The notes beneath the pieces are model-generated. The model did no database searches, was not told the DNA's origin, and saw nothing but the letters and a program-made list of their open reading frames with translations. From Onchocerca volvulus (lineage: Eukaryota; Nematoda; Chromadorea; Rhabditida; Onchocercidae), in assembly GCA_000499405.2 (NCBI GenBank), contig HG738138.1, positions 22,206,824 through 22,270,823 of the forward strand: a stretch of DNA of 64,000 nt, read 5' to 3'. The translations under genes were made by a program, and so were the position numbers. Shown here piece after piece: positions 51,146 to 63,958 of the stretch; the stretch's first letter is position 1, and each line of letters opens with the position of its first letter.

Positions 51146-52768
51146 TTTTCACAATTATCAATATTATAACAGAGAATATTTTATGCAATTCTTATTTTAT
51201 CAATTTTTTGCATAGAATTTTATTCATTTCGGTTGCTTTGCACGAAATTTTCAATTTGAATTTCATCGCTCAATATTCAAATGCAATCACTGCGTAGTCT
51301 CTTATAAATTCATGTTTGCTTGAATTTAGTAGTAAAAAATCGAATAATTCTGAAAAAATCAATTACTCTTGAAAAATTTTAGAATTGCACATTTTCGTAA
51401 CAGATCAATTAACTGCTCTTTTGCATAAATATTTAAGTGAATGATTTTCTGAGCTTATTCTGCGAAAATTCAATAATTCAACTAATTTGAACATTGAATT
51501 CACTTTCTTGTTTAAGGTTAGATTTGACAATAAAGGACATAGATAGATTAGGCTTTTTTTTTTAGCACAGTATAATCTATATTGATTATTATTGAAATGA
51601 ACGAAGGAAAAAATCTATTTTAACCAAAAGTGATCTCATTCAAATGAGTTTTAGTCGAGAGCGGAGAAATAGCAAAATATCATTGGAAAAGTAAAAATTA
51701 GATTTTTGACTAAATTAAAGAAAAATAGAAGTAATTCATATGCATATTTATTATCCCAAAAAAGCAAAAAGACATTTTGATGTGTGAATAAGAGTTAAGC
51801 TTTTCTGCATCTAAACTAAGTTGTTTCAGAAGTAATAATTTGCATTTAAAAAAAAAAAAATGAACTTTATTTATTTTTCTAATCAATTTTTTCACTGTTA
51901 TGTAAATCATTTCCCTTTGAGTTTGTGATTTATTATTTAAAAAAAAAAAAAACTTTTTCTTGAAATAATTCAATTTAAATCCAATAAAAATCGCTAATCA
52001 GTAATTTTTAATTATCTCGCTTTTTTACATGACACTTTCTAGAAGATAGATTAGCGAAGATATGGAAATAAAATGTATAAAATTGCTCACGAAAAAAACA
52101 TATTTTCTCTAAAATATCAATCTTTTAAGTAATAAAACTTTGAAGAAAAATGTACCGTACAAAGTTCGACTGCTTGTGATTTAAAAATGATGAATTTTTT
52201 ATGATAGGCACTTCGAAAAGCAGGTGTTCATTATGTCTTCATCTATAGCTTTTATATTATTCACTCAAACTTTTTAAAGAGTCAAATTTTTATAGCATTA
52301 TTTACTTTCATGTTCGCATTTAAATGTTATGTTCATACATTTTGAACAATGATTCTCTAAATTTCAACAAAAAATATGAATTATTTTTGATTGAACGTTT
52401 TCCTTTTCTTTTATGACTATAAAATTTTCACCTTTTTTATCTGATTGGTATTTTATGTTATCTTAATCTTTTTTGCAAAAGATGTTTAAAACGTTCAACT
52501 GAATTCAATTTAAATTAGAGAGAAAAATTTCCTCAAATGTAAAAATTATCACTTCCAACGTTTTTTGCTCTTCGCCTTTTTTCATCTCTTAGATAACTTG
52601 ATTTATGCTAGTTAAAACTAAAACTTTTGCTATAGAAAATGTTTGAAATAATGAAGCATAGTAAATAGAAGTATCTACCGATATAAACTTTTGAGCCAGA
52701 AAATACATATATATTCGTCTTGATTTCAAAAGGCCCAAAGGATGTGAAATTTTTAATTATATTTTTCA
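51146..52768. other. Divergent upstream region between BAR and GPCR genes
   Basis: AT-rich DNA with poly-A tracts (for example 51848-51860 and 51939-51951). No further exon was recognised on either strand. It should contain the promoters of both flanking genes. Confidence 0.45.
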
Positions 52769-52769
52769 G
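52761..52769 (+). promoter_or_regulatory. Probable spliced-leader acceptor for the GPCR gene
   Basis: ATTTTTCAG ends at 52769, 51 bases before the inferred start ATG at 52821. It is a perfect nematode acceptor with no upstream exon found. Confidence 0.5.
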
Positions 52770-52820
52770 GAATAACTCATTCCTGAAATCTGTTCTTCAT
52801 ACGGTACTGTACTAAATAGT

Positions 52821-55800
52821 ATGGAACAAGTAGTGCAACCCAGCCGATCGGACGAAATTTACGCTGCTGTGATTAGCTTAACGGTTTCTACTTGCTAATA
52901 AATCAAAAATAAAAAAAGTGAAAATAATAGCGAAATTCTTAAATTCTTCATCACTAACATCAAAATGTCACGAAATCATCTGACTGTAATAGATTTACGT
53001 GGACAGGACTACGTGACTACGTCGTAATTACGTCGTAATTTTACTCAATATTCATTTGCTAATGATGTAATGCACATAGGAAAAGAAAAGTTTGTATTGC
53101 AGCTCTCAGTACTGGGCATTATTACAAATGGTGCTGCAATAGTAGTGATTGCAAGCACAAAACACATGCACAATGCTTTCGGTTATGTTTGCGTATCGCA
53201 GGCTGTTGGCGATCTCGGAGTACTGATTGTTTTTGCTACATGGGTACCAGCGAAGTTGATTTTGTAAGTTCATTTATCCAGTTATCTAATTATCTTCATC
53301 CAGTTATTTTATCTTATGCTATTGATAAGAACCAAAATTTCTTAAATTTTAGAATTTTCAGTCTTTTTAGAAAAAGTTGGAAGTTAAAAACTCGAAAATT
53401 TCCTCCTTTTTCTTGTTGTTCAACAATACCTAGTCATTTATGAAATATTTGGAAATTTTTTTCTTTTTTCTAGAATTCTAATTAACACCAAGTTTTCATA
53501 ATGTTACTGATTTTGGGACAAACTTAGGAAGACAAAGTTAGGTATAAACAACATGGAAAGTTTTTAGTTTTTCTATGTACAAAAGGAGTTTTTTTTTTCT
53601 TTTTTTTTTATGAATGAATCATTCATTAGTAGTGTTCTTAATCAGCCTAGATTCAAAGTAAATTATAGTATCTACAGTTATGCTGGATGTTTCATTTCGA
53701 TTTCTTAATTCTTAATTTTGCATTATACATTCATTTTCTTCACCTGTCTTCTCAAAACATGCTTGGCTTGCTTTTTTTTTCTTTTTTTTTTCTTCAATTT
53801 CCAGCCGGTACAATTGCATTGTGTAAATTTAAACTTAACCTTTATATCTTTGAATTAAATGCAATATCAATAGTGATCAGAGAGTGATTCAGATGAAAAG
53901 TAATCGTGCATCGTAAGTTTTCTAAATTAGCCTATTGGAAACGAGGCCGCTGAAAGTTAGCTAAGTGATTAATAAGCGGTAAACAATTTGAGTAAAGTTT
54001 TTCAAATCAGATGAGCAGACTAATCAAAAAATAAATAATCAGGCGTTGAGAACATGATTCAAAGGAGATTTAAAAGAAGCCGTCAATGAGAAGATTCTTA
54101 ATTGCTGATTCATTTTGACTTATCTAACAGTATTTCAGAAATCGGCTTTCTTTGCATCAAAATATCTCCTAAATCATCCAGATTAAAAGATAAATTTTCA
54201 CATAAAAAAATTATTGCATTTTATTGGACGAAAGAAGAAAGTCTCACTGAACCAAATTAAAGTATCATTAAAAACTGATGTTTATTTAATTCAAAATATT
54301 CGATTCATTTAGTTTCTTTAATATTCTTTCTAGTTATTGCAAAAACATTCATCATACTTGCTTTTCAATACTTTGGAATTACGTATAGCAGAACAGACTA
54401 ATAGTTTTCGCTTTCAAGAACTTTTAAGCGTGAAAACTCAAAAACAAAAGTACCACAAAATAATATCGTCGCAGAAGCGTCGCAACGCTTCATACATCAC
54501 TACTACATTTTTTTATTTGGCGCGGAATAAGTATTATATCCTGAAGTAAATTATTTATATATAAGGAATGCAATTTATTAATATCAAAATTTTCCAATTT
54601 CCATTGATTATCGTATAAAGTGCCAATTCTCGTAATTTTATACTTTTGAGTATTTTATTCTTGCTTATATGAAAAACATAGGGATTTCCGTGATTCTTTA
54701 ATCTTTCATTAAATTTTATTAATTTCTTCTTTCGATCATTTCAAATTATCTTTGGAATTCGCTAAAACTTTCTGAAATGATAAATGTTTTCATGGAAACT
54801 TCAAGTATTTCAATAAAAGGTAAATCCTTGAGAGTTGGAATTTGATATATTAGTGTCTTCAGCAAAATTAAGTTTTTTTTTTTTTTAATACATATATCTT
54901 TAGCATATTTAAGTTTAACATTACTGTAATTTTCTTGCTAAATCATTATTATTAGCTAATCATGTATACATTTAAATAGTATTTATTTTTTTGCTGAATA
55001 ATTAGAGAAGGTTCTGTAGGATCTTATTGTATTTCCAGATATTTATTTTATTTTGCACCAATATTTCTCACTAAAAACATGTTTTCTTCTTAATATAGTC
55101 GCAGAATTGTTGCCAGAAAGACTGCTGATTTTCAGTTTATGATCCGCAATTGAGCAAAATTTAATTAAGAAATGGAATAAACAAGAATTGCAGATTTTAT
55201 TATGACACTAATAATAAATGGAGATAACTTATGAAGCGATTGAGGAAATAAGACACGAAAATTTATTAAATTAGCGTAACCAAGGAGTTATAAATGTTAA
55301 TTCAATCTCTTACTTTGTTAATAGAATTAAGATATGATACCTCAGTAATTTGTAATTTGATAACCACGGAGATATATGCCATTAATATTGAAGAAACAAA
55401 TAAGTCACTTTCCAGAATATCTTGAAATCTATATTGAAGAAATACATAAGTCATTGTCCACAATATCTTGAAATCTGTTTTAAAAAAATTCAAATCGCTT
55501 GGAAATATCTAACTGAAAACCTTGGAACTCCGAACTGATGCTGCTGCTGCGTCGATCTTTGTCGTTTATCTGTGAATTTGACCGTTTTGGCCGTAAACAT
55601 GTTTTTCGTCCCTTTAAAACTGTTATGACGCTTTCATGACACTGATAACGTATGGAACTCATTTATGAAGTGATTGGGAAAATAAGACTTAAAAATATAT
55701 TAAATTATTCTTGGATTATGGACATGCCCAAATTGCGTAATTAAAATTAATTGATATCGATAAAGATTGAAAATAATGCTCACTTAACCATGGTAATATC

Positions 55801-58449
55801 AGTTAATAAACTAGCTGTCAACACTCAAAGAAAAAAAAAAAGAATGGAAATAGCATTTTGACATTACTTCATAGATTTATCAAAGCGTGATAATTAACTC
55901 ATCTACTAATATTTTGCATATGATATTTTAAACGAATCAAAATCAAAGTTCCAGCTAGTTAGAAGGATTAAAACAAAATTTATTGAAATTTAGATTGAGA
56001 AAAAATAAAATTAACGTTGAAACTCATCTGTAAATGATATATGATCATATAAACTTATTAATTTATGTATAAAAGACATAATATTATTAAAACTTATAAA
56101 CTTATGTGTTATTGACATTACGTCATATCATATAAAATAATTAATACTTTCTACAACATATTTTGCTTTGATTGATTATATTAAAGCAAAATGATAACTC
56201 ATAATATATATTTCTGAAAAATGATGGACTACTCTTTGTTCATGATCTTAGAACAGTCATGAGACAAATCAGTTTAATTCAAAAAATTTCTTAGTTTCTA
56301 TTAATTGAAAACGACAAACATTATTCAACAATAAGATATGCCTGTAATATCTTGATAAGTAAACATTTCAATGTTTGAAAAAAAATATATCTGTAGATCT
56401 CCGGAATCTTCACCCGGATTTATGGAAAACGAACGATTAAGTTATACGATTGGCCAAGTTACGATCTTATTTTATTATGCTGCCATTTACACGCATGTGT
56501 TGATTGGCCTAAATCGTTATATCGCTATCGCAAAGCCATTCTCATATGCGACATACTTCAATGATCACAAAACAAGAAACTGGATTGCGCTGATATGGAT
56601 TGCTTCATTCATCCAAAGTTGTGTATATCAGTTTGGTAAATTTTTCATTCACTCCAAAAAAACTTCTGCACTTAATTTTTGATTGAAAAATTTTATTTCA
56701 AAAAAATAAAAATAAATCCATAAAAGTAATATGGATTGCTTTCTATTGGCAAGAAAATCTGTAAAATTTGTAAACTGATATTTTCCAAAAAATATTCGCA
56801 AATCTTTAAAAATTTATATAAGCAAAGTTTTCTCGGGAAATTTAATTATTCGTATTGTTTCAGATGGCTGTCATTATTTTTTTGACCGTAGATTGTTGCT
56901 ATTTGTTTCTTCCAAAGCATTGTGTGGCCAAATCATTTCGCTTTACTACGAGTTTTATGTAAATTTGGTATTTGTGATATTTACTGTAATACTCGACATA
57001 TTGACATTCTTCAAGCTAAAAAAACTTTCGAAGGTTACTTTCAACATAGCATATAATTGAGATTTATTACAATTATTCCAATTTATTTAGCTCAAATATT
57101 ATTATTGTTTGGGTGAAATTAAATAGTTCTCTAAACTTGGAACTTGCTTTTTACAACAATATCTCAACCATTGTTTGTTGCTTCTTTGCAAATATGGCAG
57201 TTTCGGAAAGAAATAGGAAAGAACTGAAGGAAGCATAGAATCATTAAGATTTGGAAAAGTATACGAATTGATAGTACTAAACTAATGTGCCAGATGAAGA
57301 GATGAAAGCAATGGCCAAAAAAAAGTTAAATAGCACTGAAAAATTTTGAAGAAAGAATAGCAATCAATTCGTCTACTTTCTTAACAGCTACTAAAAAATA
57401 GACCTCATGATTAAACTGTGAAATTAATGAAAGGATGGCAAAGATATTTATCAGACTGATAAAAAAATCAGCTTATACATTGATTTCAAGTTCTGAATGG
57501 AAATATCAATAAATGAATTAATTTCATGGATTAAATCGAGGTATTGTTTGGTCAATCAAATATTACATGTTATTTAATATAATGGAGAGTGATGGTGTCA
57601 TAGGTGAATAGATGAAAATAAGCTTTTTTCACTGAAACTTATGTTTGCAGCAATTATTAAATGTGTTTTTTCAGCCGATGCAAGGGATCGAACAAGCAAC
57701 GCGTAAACGAAAATCACACGAGATTCGATATTTTATTCAGGTGATTTAATTTCGTTATAATCTAAAATGGCCCTCAGGCATAATAACTTTCACTATTATC
57801 TTTTTGGCTAGCATAGAACATCTTTGCATTTCAACTCACATTCTCAGTTTTCCTCCTCAATCCGATGAACTCTTCATCCTGATTGTTATCATTCATACTG
57901 ATAAGCTATCATAGTTTTAGTCTGTTTGCTCGGAAACAATTCTCGTACTGACATTCGTGTGTTTTTGGTGTGTCGCGACCCAAGCTACAACGCCATTCTA
58001 CAGTTTTTTGTTCAATATTGGTGCCTGGCTAGCTATGCACGCCACTGATGGGTTCGTTTGTCATCTTTTTGCTCATTTTCAAACGAAATATTTCAATCCC
58101 GTTTCAATCAACATCCATTGCTATATTTTCAATAAGATTCGAGAAAAAGATGGGAAATTCTTAATTAATTTAATTACCGTATCCTTTCGATAATAATATC
58201 ATTGATCTGGTCATTTTTTTCAGATTTATCATGATTGCATTTAATTATCACATCTTTAATCGCTTACGGAAAAAGGAAGCAAACAGAAACTCTCTGGCAA
58301 TGATGGCAGTTCCTGTACCAGCAGCAAACAGAAGAATTAATAATAATAATAATAATCTTATGCTAAATGCTCAAGCACGATGGTTGCAGCTGTGTGAAAA
58401 CAATAAATTCAAACCCAGAAAACTTGAAATAGAACAGCAGCATGCATAA
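52821..58449 (+). CDS. Seven-helix chemoreceptor-like GPCR, Srx type
   Basis: G-protein-coupled receptor resembling the nematode serpentine family Srx. Seven exons: 52821-52883, 53103-53263, 56397-56635, 56864-57033, 57675-57740, 57921-58051 and 58224-58449, giving 351 residues in phase. TM1 contains LGIITNGAAIVVIAS and TM2 NAFGYVCVSQAVGDLGVL, the Srx-like FGxxCxSQA pattern. TM3 ends LIGLNRYIAIAKPF, where NRY stands for the DRY motif. Three more helices follow (WIALIWIASF, FYVNLVFVIFTVI, TILVLTFVCFWCV), then NIGAWLAMHATDGFIMIAFN, which replaces NPxxY. The cytoplasmic tail holds six Asn in a row and ends EIEQQHA. The start at 52821 was preferred to the ATG at 53070 because exon 1 joins at GCAG/CTC in phase and supplies an N-terminal extracellular segment. 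Intron 2 is 3.1 kb. AATAAA at 58475-58480. Confidence 0.85.
55387..55478. repeat. 46-bp tandem duplication in GPCR intron 2
   Basis: Copies 55387-55432 and 55433-55478 differ at a few positions. Both begin ATTGAAGAAA and end TATCTTGAAATCT. Confidence 0.9.
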
Positions 58450-58474
58450 TTTCACGTACCCTTTTATTTTAATC

Positions 58475-58480
58475 AATAAA
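58475..58480 (+). terminator. Polyadenylation signal of the GPCR gene
   Basis: AATAAA 26 bases after the stop codon at 58447-58449. Confidence 0.7.
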
Positions 58481-60584
58481 ATTTTTGGAAGAGAAATAAG
58501 CATCGATTCATAGTGTTGTTTACAATTTCGAAAATATGATAAAATAATCAGATTGGAATATAAATCCATCTTCCCAACTTTTTTTCTCAATTCTTCTTTT
58601 CAACTTCTTAATATTTCTATCTGTTACTAATTGTTTCAGATTTGCAAATAATTGTCTAATTATTCTCTTTGTCAAAAAAATCTCATTATGACAAATTGCT
58701 ATTGTTGAAACTGTTCCATTGATGATTATAATTTGAGTTAATTTGATGACTTTGTTTGATAATGCAATTAAGCAAGTGATTATATTGCTTTTTACTGGCT
58801 ACAATAATAATTCAATTCTGAAAAAATTTCTAAACTAAAAATTCTAAAAACTTAATAGTAAATAGCAGTAAAATATTAGAAATATTACTGTTATCATTTG
58901 ACTATATGTCAATTCTCACCTAATTTTCAAAAAAACTTCGCGTGATATCAGTACTCTCCTGACCAGTTTTAGTTCTTCCCTCATGCCCTGGCAAATCAAA
59001 ACGATCCAAAAAATTAACAATCGATTCAATTTTAATTAAAATTAATCAAAACCTATAACATTATAAGCTACGAAAACTTCTACTATGTTAATGTGAACAA
59101 AAAAAAAAAAAAAAAAAAAGGAATTTTTCTCTCAATTTTTTTCTCTATTTTGAGTTCATTTGAATATTTTTGATAATTTTGCTTCTTCTATTATAAAATT
59201 ACAGAGGTGATCGAGAAGATAAAAATTTTCGAAATGATTTCATCAAGTTCACACTTAATATCATATTACTTCGAAATTTCTTTTAACGAAATTAGAAGAG
59301 AAAAAAAAGAGAAAAAATTAATTATGAGGACAATTACACTTGCTGGCAAAGTTGTTACGGTTTTTCTAGAATCTCAGGAAAAGTTTAATGTTTTCTAGAT
59401 TCGCTATAGATTTCATAATCTTTTATATTTATCCACTTTTAAAAAAATTGTATTTTTCATTTATATTGCTTATTTATTATAATTCATGATGTCAATTTTC
59501 ATTTTTTCAATTTTATAATTTTAAAGTTTGAATGCTTAAATTTTGGACAAAAATATGCTATGATAACATAGCATTTTACTTAATAAATTTAAGAAAACAA
59601 CTGCTCTTTTGTGATGTTTTCATTTTTAACAGAGTTACCAACAGTTATCTTTTAGTTCTTGCTAATTGTTGGTTCATTCAGTACTGCTTAGTTTGATTGT
59701 CAAAATCATGGTCAACCTAGTCCTTTTCATTTCGATTTTTAGATAGCTTCACTGATAAGCTTTGAACATTTTAACATTTCTTTTTCCAAAATACAAATAA
59801 ATGCAGCGTCAACTGTTAGCATTTAATGATGCCTCTATTCAGCATTCCGATAATTCGAAAAAAAAAAAGTGATACAAAAATGATAATTCGCTTGGTACAT
59901 TAGAAAACAAGCCTTCTTCTCTTTTCGATTTCCTAGACAAAAATCTAAACATGAGACTCCTAACTTCTCAATTGAATTGTCTGATGCATTATGCCAGAGA
60001 CACTTTTTTTAGATCACAATAGTAAAATATAAAGATTCGTTTCAGTAATATTTTTTCAATTAATAAAAATTAAATTATGACATTGAACATATAATTCAGT
60101 AATTCAAGAAAAAAAAGCATCCATTAAATATCCAATTAAAAATGAAAGCATATTTGTGAGGTTTTTTTCTCTACTCGGAATTAACCATCCCAAATTTGGC
60201 TTTTCTAATAGACCGATTCTCTACTTTCCATCCTTACATTATTTTCTTCATATTAATTATATCAAATTTTCTTTTCCCTAAAAATTGTGCAGTTAAACAA
60301 TATGTAATTAAATAATGCATCAAAATCTGCAATTCCTACTTGGAACAACACTATCATTACTAAAATCAAAGGTTTACGAATATGAATTCTCTGATATCTA
60401 ACTGATAGGTCAAAGATTTATTTGTCACTTTTCATAGTGAGTTTTTGCGAGCTTTTTAAAAATTACCTGCAATCAACATAAAGAAATTTTGGAGTTTAAA
60501 GTTTAGTTGTATTTGTTTTCAATGTTGCAATATTCATTCATCCTGCAATAATGTGTTTGCAAAAGCTGTATTTGTATATTAGAA
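58481..60584. other. Intergenic region downstream of the GPCR gene
   Basis: AT-rich, with a 19-base poly-A tract at 59101-59119. Nothing recognised as a gene on either strand. Confidence 0.45.
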
Positions 60585-61000
60585 TTATAATAACATTCTG
60601 TAGTGAAAAAGAAAAATATATTTTTCTTCTGTAGCTGTTGTAGACAATAAATATTCAGAAAATGATACTTCTGATGACGAATTTATCGACATCGAATAGG
60701 TTGACGATAGTTGATAAGAATATCGCTCAGTAGTTGGAATATCGAGTTTTCTTCTTGATTGTTGATAACCGTAATATTTGTTGAGAGAATATTTGAGATA
60801 TTCTTCTAAGAGATTGGTTAAAGATTCAGATACGTTTGACAAAAATTGAGGAAGTATCGCTTGCCGCGTTGGCTAAAATCAGTTCTGAGTCGAAAATTCC
60901 TTTTTCTCCAATCGATAGCAGTCCTTTTGTAGTGGACATTTCTTTTCCACATTCCCACCATTGTCCATGAGCTGGGTTATATGACGAAAGCATTCATAGA
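60585..61000 (-). other. Coding-like minus-strand segments, unresolved
   Basis: A 96-codon open frame (60585-60872) begins exactly after a GATTTTAG acceptor and contains LSNVSESLTNLLEEYLKYSL and LDIPTTERYSYQLSS. Just upstream a second frame (about 60876-60996) contains IYECFRHITQLMDNGGNVEK and four cysteines. A GT donor after GGN would join the two in phase, but no upstream exon or 3' signal is evident. It may be part of a small gene, a decayed gene or chance. Confidence 0.2.
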
Positions 61001-62543
61001 TTCCCGGTATTTACTGTTGAAGATAAAGCTTGGTAATCGCAAATAAAGATGAGAATTACATTAGATATCGTAACATTCATTTCTGTTTATCTTCAGCGAT
61101 GATTCATGTGAGGAATATTTTTCCAAAACGATATTTTGATTATTTGAATATATTTTATATTAAAATAATTTTGATCTTTCCCAACACTTTCTCTTTTTCA
61201 ATGAAACGTTGCATTTTGTTTCCTTTCATTTTTTGGCACTTAATGATTTCAATCATCTGTATTTATGCAAATGAAAATTATTTGTTAGAGAGAATGGGTT
61301 CGTGAATTTTTCTATTTCATTCCTAACTTTTCCAATTTCACGCTCTTTCTTTTCTTAATTCAGTAGCATATTTTCCTTTTGCGGACAGATAAATCTAAGC
61401 AGTTAAAACGTTGATAATAATACATTATGATAAAAGATTTGTTGAATGTAATGTTTTCATGGAAAAGAGCATTTTAAAAATTTAAGCACAAAAAATTTGA
61501 ATAATATGAGAGAAAACAAGAGAAAGAAAAAATATAGAATCAAACTCTAAAAGCAATACATTTATAATAAACATAATTGTTATCTAAATAAGTCTCTCTT
61601 TAATCAAATATACTTAGCATATTAATTTTTTAACTTCCAAAAAATAAATTTTATCATATTCTTCCAAGTAACAAGTCTAATTCCATTAACATTAGTTTTC
61701 AAGGTTGGCTTTTAATTTCGAATTTCTAAGTTTCACTTAATAGGTATTTCTTTAAATGCAAATGTTATATCATAAGTTCAATAATGAAAGAAATATGTGT
61801 GGCATGAAAAAATAAATGAAATATAGTATTAATCAATCAATTCGCTTCAGTAGGCTACAATTATGAATATTTTAGGAGCTAGCACTTTAAAATAAAATGC
61901 TTCATTTTACTGCCAAAATGATTGCTTGTAAAATTACATCTTAAGGAATGCTCATTTATTCCATATCGATTTCATGAAATTTCTTCGAAATTTTAAATTT
62001 AAAAATGCTTTCTGCATTAAAGCCACTTTGTAGCAAAATTATTATTGACTAACTTCTTCATAGAGTTGCTAAGTTCAGCTTTTTGATAAAACGAACTTTT
62101 TGTAGGTCATCATGACGGAAGTGTCATCAAAATGAATTTGTTTGCATTTGATGAAGAATGCGCCATTTACAAATATTTTCTTCAACACTTCTAAATATTA
62201 CTTAGCTTTAGCCAGTTAGAAAAAGAAAATTCCACTTGGCAACAAGTTATTGCTATAATGGCCATGAAATGTCTCTTTTCGTTTAAATTGAATTACAGAC
62301 TAGCCAAATGATAGAAAGGGCAAAAAATGGAAGATCGAAGATTACTTGCTGCTTGACTATTCGGCGCCATATCATCTATCAAATTTAAGAACAAATTTCA
62401 TAAAGACTATAGAAAACTTTTTTATTATTATTATTTTTTAAATAATACATTCCGCCTGAACTGAAAGGATCAGAACGATATTTTTTCTTTTTTTGAGAGC
62501 AATAGTGTGTCAACGAGAATCTTTGATGATAAATGCTACTTAG
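61001..62543. other. Noncoding AT-rich DNA
   Basis: The 91-codon plus-strand frame at 61030-61305 is hydrophobic (Phe/Ile-rich) and looks like an AT-composition artefact. No other feature was recognised. Confidence 0.4.
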
Positions 62544-63384
62544 GATTTTGTAATTGATCGTTCTAAATTCGATGGTTTTAAGCAGAGAGAACTGCAGAGT
62601 AATCCGGAATTTGCCTTTACTTCCTCATCACAGACAATAAGCGATAAAAAAAAGAAAAAACTTCTGCCCAAGAAAATTTAAAAAACTTAACAAATACACA
62701 TATTGTCAATAGATAGGAATGAACTAACTGTTTTTCTTCATTTGATTTTAAAATTAAGAAAGTAAATGCTGTCTTCTTTCATTAAATGTTTACTTTTAAG
62801 GATCATTCTATCATTATCAGATAAATCAAAATAAAGTTTATAGACAAAACGATATAAAATTAAGTTAATGTACTTGGAAAAATCGCATTAAACAAGCTCA
62901 ATCAGAATGGATTCGAAATGGTCAAAAAAAAAAAAAAAAACCCATTCTGCCAAAAAGAATGATTTTTGAAAATTCGATCGAAAAAATTCGGAGCATTTTA
63001 CGCACTGATCTAAATATAAAGTTGTAATGGGGCATAAATTGAATGAGATTTGTTAATTTAAATTTTGCAGATGTCGTCATTTAACTCATTTCATTTCTTT
63101 TTAATCTGGAAATAATTTTCTTAATATGCTGTTTTATCATATCATTATCCATTTGTAATGCGAAATAGGTTCCTATTCGGAATAAAAAACATTGATGGAC
63201 CAGTGAAGATCGCAAATTATTTCATTTGGAAGAATATTATGCTAATCAACTTCATTTAATCAATATGAGAACTGCCTATGATCCCGATTATTTGATCAAA
63301 ATATTTGGAAATCCAATAGAGAGACTCATTTTTCAAAAGAAATCAACCTTGGCTGGATTTCTAACACGAAGTTTATATATATAA
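62544..63384 (+). other. Coding-like plus-strand segments, possible exons of an unrecognised gene
   Basis: Segment 62544-62681 follows an ACTTAG acceptor and encodes DFVIDRSKFDGFKQRELQ, ending in a Lys-rich run and stop. Segment 63196-63384 encodes EDRKLFHLEEYYANQLHLIN and DYLIKIFGNPIERLIFQKK before a stop. Both have balanced charged residues unlike the surrounding AT-rich frames. I could not find in-phase junctions joining them to each other or to the frame at 63677. Confidence 0.2.
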
Positions 63385-63676
63385 CAAATTATATTAAATC
63401 ATCATTTTACTAAAAATCAACCTTCTTGGATTTCGAGATTTGCGCGAAAATCTGTGCAACAATCTTTTAAATGTAATTTTAAATTAAGAGAAGATTTGAG
63501 TTTCTGATCATTCTTTCCAAGGTAATAATGAAGGACTAAAATTTAGCACTGAATTAAGCTTTTGTCTAAAAATAAATATATGATTTCAAAAATTTTAGAC
63601 ACTATTAATCACTAGAAAAATTTACAACAGTGTTCTAACATCAGTCTAGCAACTCCAATACCATGAAAATCTTTGC

Positions 63677-63919
63677 ATGACTTATGTGCCCAAGTCCATA
63701 TGGATTTCTCAGACTTGTTTGAACTTAATAAAACAAGCAGCCTTGCCAACTTTAAAATTCTATAATCATCATTTAAGCTGTCCGCAATTCAAGCAACTAA
63801 CTTTGATGAGTGCCTTTTTTGTGGGAATAATATGCATTTTTAAAATGTTGTCGCATGAAACTATAGTAGAAAAAATGAGAAATCAATCCTTATATGCAAC
63901 AAGAAATATAAACGAATAG
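63677..63919 (+). CDS. Candidate small membrane protein or terminal exon, 80 residues
   Basis: Unrecognised. From ATG 63677 the frame reads MTYVPKSIWISQTCLNLIKQ, then a hydrophobic helix (LTLMSAFFVGIICIFKML, about residues 41-58) and a polar tail ending ATRNINE. The frame stays open upstream to a TCTAG acceptor at 63645-63649, so it may be the last exon of a longer gene. An AATAAA at 63953-63958, 34 bases after the stop, supports a real 3' end. One membrane helix with a Lys-flanked end is the only functional hint. Confidence 0.3.
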   Translation: MTYVPKSIWISQTCLNLIKQAALPTLKFYNHHLSCPQFKQLTLMSAFFVGIICIFKMLSHETIVEKMRNQSLYATRNINE

Positions 63920-63952
63920 CAATTGATAAATGAAACTCAAGAATAAGCAACC

Positions 63953-63958
63953 AATAAA
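63953..63958 (+). terminator. Polyadenylation signal after the 63677-63919 reading frame
   Basis: AATAAA 34 bases after the stop codon. Confidence 0.4.

Noticed and set aside
53070..53102. ATG at 53070 as start of the GPCR
   Set aside because: The 52821-52883 exon joins in phase at the GCAG acceptor at 53102 and gives a normal N-terminus, so 53070-53102 is intron.
61030..61305. Plus-strand frame of 91 codons
   Set aside because: Phe/Ile-rich composition typical of AT-rich noncoding DNA, with no splice or polyadenylation context.
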